Shown: positions 56,260 to 64,000 of the stretch, piece by piece
Position numbering within the stretch: the stretch's first letter is position 1
Layout of the letters: every line of letters starts with the position of its first letter
Source of the DNA: an uncultured Acinetobacter sp.
GTDB lineage: Bacteria; Pseudomonadota; Gammaproteobacteria; Pseudomonadales; Moraxellaceae
DNA: 64,000 bases
Direction: 5' to 3'
NCBI RefSeq assembly: GCF_947493735.1
Contig: NZ_CANLSL010000005.1
Coordinates: 1-64,000, forward strand
Position numbers and translations under genes: made by a program
The notes under the pieces: generated by a model
Database searches by the model: none
What the model saw: only the letters and a program-made list of their open reading frames with translations
What the model was told of the DNA's origin: nothing

Positions 56260-59200
56260 TCAAGAAATCGAATCATCCAAATTCGGACCTAACCATCGCT
56301 TCGCCTCATCCAGCGTCCAGCCTTTACGCTGTGCATAATCCTCAAGCTGATCTTGAGAGATTTTACCGACATTGAAGTATTCACTTTGCGGATGTGAATA
56401 ATAGAATCCACTCACACTCGATGGTGGAATCATGGCGAAGTGTTCGGTCAGTTGCGTACCAATCTTATCCGTCGAACCTAACCAGTCGAACAACACCGCT
56501 TTTTCCGAATGTTCAGGGCAGGCAGGATAGCCAGGTGCAGGTCGAATGCCAACATATTTTTCTTTGATCAACGCTTCATTATCAAGGTTTTCATCCGCTT
56601 GATAGCCCCAATAGTCTTTACGAATCAATTCATGCAGATGCTCGGCGAAGGCTTCGGCAAAACGATCGCCCAAAGACTGCGCTAGAATTGCTGAATAATC
56701 ATCACCTTTGGCTTTGTATTCATTTGCCATCTCTTCCACGCCAAAGACTGACACCGTAAAGCCACCCAAATGATCGGTTTGCTGATCAGAGGTGCTGATA
56801 AAATCCGCCAAAGACAAGTTCGGTTTACCTGTCACTTTATCCGACTGCTGACGTAGATGTTCAAAGCTGTGCGTCACATTACCCGCTTCATCATAGACCG
56901 ACACGGTGTCTTTACCAGTACGTTTGGCAGGATGAATGCCAAATACTGCACGAGCATCAAAACGATTATTCTCGATAATGTCTTTGAGCATGGTTTGCGC
57001 TTGATTGTACAAGTCAGTTGCTGCTTCACCAACCACTTCATCTTGAAGGATTTTCGGGAATTTTCCTGCCAAGCTCCACGAGATAAAGAACGGTGTCCAA
57101 TCGAAATACGGTACCAATTTCTCTAATGAATAGTTGGTAATGGTCTGCTGTCCGATGAAGTTTGGCTTCGGCGGTACATAGGCATCCCATTCAATTTTCA
57201 AGCCATTTTCCACGGATTCTGCATACGACAGTTTGGCGGCTTTCGGTTGTTTGTTGGCAAGGCGTTCACGGATTTTTGCGTACTCTTGACGTTGCTCCTC
57301 GATATATGCACCACGCATTTCTTTGGACAATAACGTGGTTGCCACACCGACCGCACGAGATGCATCAGCAACGTATATCACCGCATCATTTTGATATTGT
57401 GGTTCGATTTTCACTGCAGTATGTGCTTTTGATGTTGTCGCACCACCAATAAGTAAGGGTAATTGAAAGTCTTTGCGTTGCATTTCTTTGGCGACAAAAA
57501 CCATTTCATCCAAACTTGGGGTAATCAACCCTGATAAGCCGATGATGTCACATTTTTCATCTATCGCCGTTTGTAGAATTTTCTCCGCAGGCACCATCAC
57601 ACCGAGGTCAACGATGTCATAGCCATTACAGCCCAAGACTACGCCAACGATATTTTTACCAATATCATGTACATCGCCTTTGACCGTTGCCATCAGCACT
57701 TTACCTTTGGACTGCCCTTCTTCTTTTTCCGCTTCGATGTACGGATTGAGCCACGCCACCGCCTGTTTCATGACACGTGCCGATTTCACCACTTGCGGTA
57801 AGAACATTTTTCCCGAGCCGAACAGGTCACCGACCACGTTCATACCGTCCATTAGTGGTCCTTCGATCACATCGAGAGGACGTTTAGATTTCAGGCGTGC
57901 CTCTTCGGTGTCTTCATCTATATAAGTGGTAATGCCTTTGACCAGTGCATATTCAAGGCGTTTTTCCACTGGTGCATTACGCCATTCCAAGTTTTCTGCT
58001 TCTTTGGCTGCGCCAGTATGACCACGATATTTTTCCGCAATCTCTAGCAGTTTTTCGGTGGCATCTTGACCGCTTTCGCCTTGCTTTTGGTTTAGAACAA
58101 CATTTTCCACCGCATCTTTTAGCTCGGCAGGAATATCATCATAAATCGCCATTTGACCTGCATTGACGATGCCCATGGTCATGCCTTGCTTGATGGCATA
58201 GTACAAGAACACCGAGTGAATCGCCTCACGCACAGGCTCATTACCACGGAATGAGAACGATACATTCGACACACCACCAGAAATCATGGCATTCGGTAGG
58301 TTTTGCTTAATCCAACCAGTGGCTTCGATAAAGTCCACGGCATAGTTATTGTGTTCTTCAATCCCCGTTGCGACCGCAAATACGTTCGGATCGAAGATAA
58401 TATCTTCCGATGGAAAGCCTACATCATTGACCAAAACGTCATAAGAACGCTGACAAATTTCTTTTTTGCGCTGCGCTGTGTCTGCCTGACCATCTTCATC
58501 AAATGCCATGACGATAATCGCCGCACCGTACTGACGACATAGGCGTGCCTTTTCGACAAACTCATCATAACCTTCTTTTAACGAGATCGAGTTAACGACG
58601 GCTTTGCCTTGTACGCACTTCAAACCTGCTTCGATGATCTCCCATTTCGAGGAGTCAATCATGATCGGTACACGTGATATTTCAGGTTCTGACGCAACTA
58701 AATTGAGAAAATGTACCATAGCATTTTCTGAATCGAGCATCCCTTCATCCATGTTGATGTCGATGATCTGCGCACCTGCTTCGACTTGTTGCTGTGCAAC
58801 TTCCAGTGCCTCAGCGAAGTTTTCTTCACGGATTAAACGTAAAAACTTTTTCGAGCCTGTGACATTGGTTCGCTCACCGACATTAACGAATAATGAATCA
58901 TCATAAATATTAAATGGCTCTAAACCACTCAAACGACATGCAGGCTTGATGTCAGGGATTTGACGAGGTGCAATGCCTTCGACCGCATTGGCAATCGCAC
59001 GGATATGATCAGGCGTCGTCCCGCAACAACCACCTGTGATATTAATCAAACCACTTTCGGCAAATTCTTTCAGGAATGCGGCGGTCTGCTCTGGGGTTTC
59101 ATCATACTCACCAAAGGCATTCGGCAAGCCTGCATTCGGGTGCGCAGACACAAAAGTATCCGCGACATCGCTAATGGTTTTGACGTGTGGGCGCATGGCA

Positions 59201-59970
59201 TCTGCACCGAGTGCGCAGTTAAAACCAATCGACAATAAATCGCCATGACGAACAGAGTTCCAAAAGGCTTCCGCCGTTTGACCTGTCAAAGTCCGTCCAG
59301 ATGCGTCAGTGATCGTGCCCGAAATCATCATTGGTAACTCACGACCAATTTGTTTAAAGACTTCTTTGACTGCAAAAATCGCTGCTTTACAGTTCAAAGT
59401 ATCGAACACGGTTTCGATCAGGATAATATCCGCACCACCTTCGATTAAAGCATGGGTCGCTTCGATATAATTTTCTTTTAATTCATCAAAGGTGATATTC
59501 CGAAACGCAGGATCATTGACATTCGGCGAAATCGAGCAAGTACGAGAAGTCGGTCCAAGCACTCCTGCGACAAAGCGAGGCTTATCAGGTGTGGAGTATT
59601 TTTCACAGGCAGCTTTCGCAAGACGAGCGGCTTCACGGTTAATCTCAGGCACGAGATCTTCCATGTGATAATCCGACATCGACACACGAGTCCCATTAAA
59701 GCTATTGGTTTCGATAATGTCCGCACCTGCGTCCAAATACGCTTCATGAATGCCTTGAATAATCTGTGGTTGCGTCAGTACCAAAAGGTCATTATTACCT
59801 TTCAGGTCAGATGCCCAATCTGCAAAACGCTCACCACGATAGTCTTCTTCTTCGAGCTTATGACGCTGAATCATGGTACCCATCGCACCATCAATGATCA
59901 GAATCCGCTTGGCAAGAAGTTCTTTTAAAATCGCAGTTTGAGGTGAAGCCTGTAGTGCAGGGTTAGACAT
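56260..59970 (-). CDS. metH: Cobalamin-dependent methionine synthase
   Basis: A 1236-residue, four-module enzyme that methylates homocysteine using methyl-cobalamin and 5-methyl-THF. In order: homocysteine-binding domain ([14 protein letters not shown] near residue 27, [12 protein letters not shown] near 316 with the zinc Cys pair), pterin-binding domain ([14 protein letters not shown] near residue 362), B12-binding domain with [19 protein letters not shown] near 758 (the axial His), and the AdoMet activation domain ([17 protein letters not shown]). Uses cobalamin supplied by the riboswitch-controlled locus in the same window. It is transcribed alone. Confidence 0.97.
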   Translation of the reverse strand: MSNPALQASPQTAILKELLAKRILIIDGAMGTMIQRHKLEEEDYRGERFADWASDLKGNNDLLVLTQPQIIQGIHEAYLDAGADIIETNSFNGTRVSMSDYHMEDLVPEINREAARLAKAACEKYSTPDKPRFVAGVLGPTSRTCSISPNVNDPAFRNITFDELKENYIEATHALIEGGADIILIETVFDTLNCKAAIFAVKEVFKQIGRELPMMISGTITDASGRTLTGQTAEAFWNSVRHGDLLSIGFNCALGADAMRPHVKTISDVADTFVSAHPNAGLPNAFGEYDETPEQTAAFLKEFAESGLINITGGCCGTTPDHIRAIANAVEGIAPRQIPDIKPACRLSGLEPFNIYDDSLFVNVGERTNVTGSKKFLRLIREENFAEALEVAQQQVEAGAQIIDINMDEGMLDSENAMVHFLNLVASEPEISRVPIMIDSSKWEIIEAGLKCVQGKAVVNSISLKEGYDEFVEKARLCRQYGAAIIVMAFDEDGQADTAQRKKEICQRSYDVLVNDVGFPSEDIIFDPNVFAVATGIEEHNNYAVDFIEATGWIKQNLPNAMISGGVSNVSFSFRGNEPVREAIHSVFLYYAIKQGMTMGIVNAGQMAIYDDIPAELKDAVENVVLNQKQGESGQDATEKLLEIAEKYRGHTGAAKEAENLEWRNAPVEKRLEYALVKGITTYIDEDTEEARLKSKRPLDVIEGPLMDGMNVVGDLFGSGKMFLPQVVKSARVMKQAVAWLNPYIEAEKEEGQSKGKVLMATVKGDVHDIGKNIVGVVLGCNGYDIVDLGVMVPAEKILQTAIDEKCDIIGLSGLITPSLDEMVFVAKEMQRKDFQLPLLIGGATTSKAHTAVKIEPQYQNDAVIYVADASRAVGVATTLLSKEMRGAYIEEQRQEYAKIRERLANKQPKAAKLSYAESVENGLKIEWDAYVPPKPNFIGQQTITNYSLEKLVPYFDWTPFFISWSLAGKFPKILQDEVVGEAATDLYNQAQTMLKDIIENNRFDARAVFGIHPAKRTGKDTVSVYDEAGNVTHSFEHLRQQSDKVTGKPNLSLADFISTSDQQTDHLGGFTVSVFGVEEMANEYKAKGDDYSAILAQSLGDRFAEAFAEHLHELIRKDYWGYQADENLDNEALIKEKYVGIRPAPGYPACPEHSEKAVLFDWLGSTDKIGTQLTEHFAMIPPSSVSGFYYSHPQSEYFNVGKISQDQLEDYAQRKGWTLDEAKRWLGPNLDDSIS

Positions 59971-60194
59971 GCAAATCGCTCGCTAAAATTAACTGTAACA
60001 AGCCGTTAAGTTTAACAGAAAATCACCCGCTTGCGCAGACTTGCAACTGACGGAACAGTCCTAAACACATCGTGAAATAGGCGTGAATAATGATTTAAAA
60101 ATTGGATAGCAATTTGAAAAAACAAATTTTTAGAAACAGTTTTTGGGAAATCGCTTTTAAAAAAGCTTTTTGAAAATAAAAGGAAATAAAGAAA

Positions 60195-60270
<76 letters not shown>

Positions 60271-60486
60271 ATGTTGATACGTACTTTGTATGCTTAAAAA
60301 GAGCATCGCTATACTTTCATTATTTTGCCGTGCATTTTATCGAGTTTGTGATTTCGGTCAAGTTGATTTTTTATAAATTCACCTATTTTGTGATTAGTTT
60401 GACAATTTTTAGATTTCAATTGTGCAATTCGTCAAGTTCAGATTACACTTGATCCACTGCAAAATTTTCACATGGAATAATCCTTG

Positions 60487-62313
60487 ATGAGTACCGAAGC
60501 ACATGCCTTTAGCTTAGTTTCTCCTGTTGTTCTACTTGCTGCGGCAGTGATTGCCGTGCCGATTTTTAAGAAAATTGGCTTAGGTTCAGTGTTGGGTTAT
60601 CTCATCGCAGGATTGATTATTGGACCATTCGGTTTTGCCTTTTTCTCCGATCCTGAGGCGATTATCCATGTCGCCGAACTGGGTGTGGTGATGTATTTAT
60701 TCATCATCGGCTTGGAGATGCAACCAACTCATCTATGGAGTTTACGCCGTGAGATTTTTGGCTTAGGCACATTGCAGATTTGCTTGGCGGCTTTGGCACT
60801 TACAGGTGTTGGCTTGGCGTTTGGCTTTTCGTGGCAAGTTGCCTTTATTGGTGGTGCAGGCTTTGTGTTGACCTCAACGGCGATCGTGATGCAACTGCTT
60901 GGCGACCGTGGCGATATGAGACATCCTCGTGGGCAAAAAATTATTGCCATCTTGTTGTTTGAAGATTTACTCATTGTCCCGCTTCTAGCGATTGTCGCTT
61001 TCTTATCTCCTGTGCAAGTGGTGGAAACCACTGCCGATCGATTGCAAGGTATTGGGCTCGCCATCATTGCGATTGTCGGCTTATTTGTCGCAGGCTATTG
61101 GTTACTCAATCCACTATTCCGTTTACTTGCTGCGGTGAAAGCACGTGAGGAGATGACCGCAGCCGCTTTGCTTGTGGTACTTGGTGCAGCTTTACTGATG
61201 CAAGTTAGCGGTTTGTCGATGGCAATGGGCGCATTCTTAGCAGGTGTATTATTGTCGGAATCCACTTTCCGCCACCAGATCGAAGCCGATATCGAGCCAT
61301 TCCGTGGCATCTTGCTTGGTTTGTTCTTCTTAGGTGTCGGCATGTCACTCGACTTGTCTGTCGTTGCGAATAATTGGCAGCTCATCATCGGTGGCGTAAT
61401 TGCCTTGATGCTAGTGAAATCATTGGTGATTTATATCGTCGCAAGACTGACCAAGACCAATCATTACGATGCGCTTGATCGTGCATTGGTGATGGCGCAA
61501 GGCGGTGAGTTTGCCTTTGTACTGTTTGCCGCTGCCGCAAGTGCGCAGGTGATTGATGTCGAAGTTCGCTCAAATCTAACTGCTATTGTAGTGCTCTCAA
61601 TGATCATGACACCGATACTTGGCATTCTATTTAAACGCTTTACCATCAGCAACGATGAGCATTCACTTGAAGGGGTTCGTGTCGCAGATGGCTTGTCAGG
61701 GAGTGTTTTGTTGATTGGTTTTGGGCGATTTGGGCAAGTCACCAGTCAATTGTTGTTGGCTCGTGGCGTAGATGTGACCATTATCGATACCGATATCAAT
61801 ATGATTCAAAGTGCAGAAAAGTTTGGTTTTAAAATTTATTATGGCGATGGCACTCGGTTGGATATTCTTCATGCATCAGGTGCAAAAAATGCTGAAGCCA
61901 TTGTGATCTGTGTCGATAATAAAGATGCCACGAATAAAATAGTCGACTTGGTACAAAATGAATTTCCATTGGCGAAATTGATGGTACGCTCTTATGATCG
62001 AGAACATTCTCTACATTTGGTCAAACAGAATGTCGACTTCATCATACGAGAAACTTTTGAGTCTGCAATGGGCTTTGGCGAAGCGGTCTTAAAAGAGCTT
62101 GGCGTAGATGAACGTGAAGTTGCCGAGATTAGCGACAATATCCGTAAACGAGATCAAGAACGCTTTGAAACGGAAATTGCAGCGGATGATGTCTATGCAG
62201 GTGTAGGGATGCAATATACCCAAATCAAGCCACGACCAACTGCACCATTGGTTAAACCACAGCAAGATTCACAATTGCTCAATGAATCTGATTTAGATGC
62301 GCCAAGAAATTAG
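60487..62313 (+). CDS. CPA2-family K+/H+ antiporter (KefB/KefC-like)
   Basis: A 608-residue inner-membrane protein. The N-terminal ~380 residues have about 12 membrane segments of the Na+/H+ exchanger fold (GSVLGYLIAGLIIGPFGFAF; LLFEDLLIVPLLAIVAFL). A TrkA-N nucleotide-binding (RCK) domain follows, with VLLIGFGRFGQVTSQLLLARG near residue 405. A short acidic/Gln-rich tail ends the protein. It likely effluxes K+ and protects against electrophiles or low pH. ATG 60487 was chosen over TTG 60484; a terminator follows. Confidence 0.9.
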   Translation: MSTEAHAFSLVSPVVLLAAAVIAVPIFKKIGLGSVLGYLIAGLIIGPFGFAFFSDPEAIIHVAELGVVMYLFIIGLEMQPTHLWSLRREIFGLGTLQICLAALALTGVGLAFGFSWQVAFIGGAGFVLTSTAIVMQLLGDRGDMRHPRGQKIIAILLFEDLLIVPLLAIVAFLSPVQVVETTADRLQGIGLAIIAIVGLFVAGYWLLNPLFRLLAAVKAREEMTAAALLVVLGAALLMQVSGLSMAMGAFLAGVLLSESTFRHQIEADIEPFRGILLGLFFLGVGMSLDLSVVANNWQLIIGGVIALMLVKSLVIYIVARLTKTNHYDALDRALVMAQGGEFAFVLFAAAASAQVIDVEVRSNLTAIVVLSMIMTPILGILFKRFTISNDEHSLEGVRVADGLSGSVLLIGFGRFGQVTSQLLLARGVDVTIIDTDINMIQSAEKFGFKIYYGDGTRLDILHASGAKNAEAIVICVDNKDATNKIVDLVQNEFPLAKLMVRSYDREHSLHLVKQNVDFIIRETFESAMGFGEAVLKELGVDEREVAEISDNIRKRDQERFETEIAADDVYAGVGMQYTQIKPRPTAPLVKPQQDSQLLNESDLDAPRN

Positions 62314-62343
62314 GTTTGAAGATCAACATCGCCTCATTAAAAT

Positions 62344-62372
62344 ATCAAAGCCACCAATAAGGTGGCTTTGAT
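62344..62372. terminator. Shared terminator of the antiporter and leuB genes
   Basis: ATCAAAGCCACC (62344-62355) pairs perfectly with GGTGGCTTTGAT (62361-62372) around AATAA, between convergent genes. The T runs beyond it are weak. Confidence 0.75.
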
Positions 62373-62405
62373 CATAATCTGTAAATTTGCGATTTAGTTT
62401 AAAGC

Positions 62406-63485
62406 TTAAGCCAGTGTTGCGACAACCGCTTCGCCCATTTCTTTGGTACCAATTTTTTTCATACCATCTGACATGGTATCTGCGGTACGTAAGCCTTGAT
62501 CCAATACTGTACCTACAGCATCTTCGATCGCTTTTGCCGCCGCTTCTTCACGGAAAGTATAGCGTAACATCATCGCCACAGACAGAATCGTTGCCAATGG
62601 ATTTGCCACGTTCTGACCTGCGATATCAGGCGCAGAACCATGACACGGCTCATACATCCCTTTGCCATTTTCATCGAGTGAAGCTGACGGCAACATACCG
62701 ATTGAACCTGTCAACATCGCCGCTTCATCTGACAAGATATCACCGAACAAGTTGCCTGTGACCATCACATCAAACTGCTTCGGGGCACGCACCAATTGCA
62801 TCGCCGCATTATCAACATACATATGTGACAGCTGAATATTTGGATAGTCTGCTTGTTGCATATCCGTCACGGTCTGCTTCCACAGCTCTGTGACTTCAAG
62901 TACGTTGGCTTTATCGACTGAGCAGACTTTTCCGCCACGCAGTCCAGCCATTTCAAAGGCAACTTTAGCGATACGTTTAATTTCTGACTCTGCGTAAACA
63001 TCAGTGTTATAGCCTTGCTTTTCGCCATTTTCGAGTTCACGAATACCTCGAGGCTGACCGAAATAGATACCACCAGTCAACTCACGCACGATGAGAATAT
63101 CTAAGCCTGCAACGATTTCAGGTTTTAAACTTGAAGCATCAGCAAGTTGTGGATACAAAATCGCAGGACGTAAATTGGCAAATAAATTCAATTCACTGCG
63201 AATTTTAAGTAAGCCACGTTCAGGGCGAATCGAACGCTCAATACTATCCCACTTGGGACCACCAACAGCACCGAGTAAAATCGCATCGGCTTTTTTTGCT
63301 TGCTCACTGGTCACCGCAGGATACGGCTCGCCATGTGCATCAATCGCAGAACCACCGAGCAAACCATGTTCCCAAGTGAATCCTAAATTGAATTTTTGAT
63401 TGACTGCAGTTAAAACTTGTTCTGCTGACGCAACGATCTCTGGACCGATACCATCACCAGCCAAAATTAAAATATGTTTAGACAT
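62406..63485 (-). CDS. leuB: 3-isopropylmalate dehydrogenase
   Basis: It oxidises and decarboxylates 3-isopropylmalate in leucine synthesis. The 359-residue protein begins [43 protein letters not shown], and [13 protein letters not shown] follow, and the metal-binding [22 protein letters not shown] is near residue 240. The nucleotide motif [16 protein letters not shown] is near residue 272. GGAAG lies before ATG 63485. leuC and leuD are not in this window; the following gene (63546) is transcribed in the same direction. Confidence 0.95.
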   Translation of the reverse strand: MSKHILILAGDGIGPEIVASAEQVLTAVNQKFNLGFTWEHGLLGGSAIDAHGEPYPAVTSEQAKKADAILLGAVGGPKWDSIERSIRPERGLLKIRSELNLFANLRPAILYPQLADASSLKPEIVAGLDILIVRELTGGIYFGQPRGIRELENGEKQGYNTDVYAESEIKRIAKVAFEMAGLRGGKVCSVDKANVLEVTELWKQTVTDMQQADYPNIQLSHMYVDNAAMQLVRAPKQFDVMVTGNLFGDILSDEAAMLTGSIGMLPSASLDENGKGMYEPCHGSAPDIAGQNVANPLATILSVAMMLRYTFREEAAAKAIEDAVGTVLDQGLRTADTMSDGMKKIGTKEMGEAVVATLA

Positions 63486-63545
63486 GTTTTCTTCCACAAC
63501 GATAGAGTGTAAAAATAATTAGGAAAAAAATTTTAAAAATATCAA

Positions 63546-64000
63546 TTAAATATCTTGCTCGATAAACTCACCGAGACCAGTCATCACATCATGATCGCGA
63601 CAGAAACGACGTAATGCGATTTGATCTTGAAGCAAGTCCACGCATAGCTTACCAGGCGTTGCCACAGAAAGTAGCGACTGCCCAACCTCATCACGTTGAC
63701 GATACATCTGTAGCTGATAACGATGATTGGCTTGGAAATTGTGAATCAAGTGAAAGCGTTCCGCACGTTCTACCGATACAGGATAGAATCGTACAGCAAT
63801 CTCATGATCGCCAGCAGGTAGTGATACCGCGTAGTCGTGATTGATTGAAAAAACCGAACCCTCCAACCGAACCATGCCCTTATCCATGGCTTCCATGGTT
63901 GGACGTTTTGTCTCCTCATCAATCACTAAGACATCATCAACACGCTCAAAATCACAGCCTTGCTTTGCTTGACATGACAAGTACATCGCATCATTCGAAT
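63546..64000 (-). CDS. Uncharacterised protein, 5' end beyond the window
   Basis: The frame is open to the right edge with no stop in the codons before MYLSCQAKQGCDFERVDDVL, so the start probably lies outside the window. At least 151 residues are seen, ending GEFIEQDI. The visible part has an LPAGDHEIAVRFYPVS beta-strand-like stretch, a conserved-looking Cys pair near its start and no membrane helix. It may be an exported protein of Acinetobacter; I do not recognise a family. Confidence 0.55.
   Translation of the reverse strand, partial: SNDAMYLSCQAKQGCDFERVDDVLVIDEETKRPTMEAMDKGMVRLEGSVFSINHDYAVSLPAGDHEIAVRFYPVSVERAERFHLIHNFQANHRYQLQMYRQRDEVGQSLLSVATPGKLCVDLLQDQIALRRFCRDHDVMTGLGEFIEQDI

Overview
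The window looks like an Acinetobacter chromosome. It is A+T-rich, and its wax ester synthase/DGAT closely resembles the remembered A. baylyi AtfA. Other typical content is purMN divergent from perM-hda, mreBCD-maf-rng, gatCAB, thrH, separate trpFB and trpA loci, and many FadL-, META- and hydrolase-type genes seen in this genus. Most of the window is housekeeping or metabolic. Genus-level placement is an inference from remembered protein similarity, not from a search.

Layout. 1-0.5 kb: the end of an IS256-family element and a 58-residue orphan. 0.7-4.1 kb: fructose-bisphosphatase, an rRNA/tRNA methyltransferase, and an ECF sigma / putative anti-sigma / DUF3106 operon. 4.2-8.5 kb: two tandem CSLREA-type surface-protein genes, both broken (one in-frame TGA; two single-base frameshifts at G runs). 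8.6-14.2 kb: hda and perM divergent from purMN, then a FadL-type porin. 14.2-17.8 kb: thrH, a 14-bp tandem repeat before cysH, wax ester synthase and a small ORF. 17.9-25.9 kb: mreBCD-maf-rng divergent from gatCAB. 25.9-32.5 kb: metG with accessory A+T-rich genes on both sides: a HEPN-like protein downstream, and an ATPase/TOPRIM plus D12 adenine methyltransferase operon upstream. 32.7-36.8 kb: trpA-accD-folC-SPOR operon. 37-44.3 kb: NhaC-type antiporter, thioesterase, AraC regulator divergent from a metal-dependent hydrolase, DUF2804, trpFB. 44.4-47.2 kb: cobalamin riboswitch, TonB-dependent receptor, PduO adenosyltransferase. 47.3-54.5 kb: GDPD, META lipoprotein, desaturase, SelO, a GT2 glycosyltransferase, YaeQ and a cold-shock-domain protein. 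54.6-56.2 kb: DUF559 and DUF2971 genes bracketed by MITE-like repeats. 56.3-64 kb: cobalamin-dependent MetH, tRNA-Thr, a CPA2 cation/proton antiporter, leuB and a partial gene.

How the genes connect. The B12 uptake/adenosylation locus and MetH together suggest that the cell scavenges cobalamin, controls its uptake by riboswitch and uses it for methionine synthesis. mreBCD with rng and maf is a cell-shape cluster. The trpF, trpB and trpA genes lie in the same orientation but are split by about 5.6 kb of unrelated genes. The desaturase has an 18-bp palindrome in its promoter region that resembles FabR/DesT-type unsaturated-fatty-acid operators.

The best candidates for something undescribed are the ATPase-TOPRIM/adenine methyltransferase pair and the HEPN-like gene around metG (possible anti-phage functions), the doubly broken CSLREA pair with an unusually readthrough-prone stop context, and the repeat-bracketed DUF2971 cassette. 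No CRISPR array, rRNA operon or intact prophage is visible.
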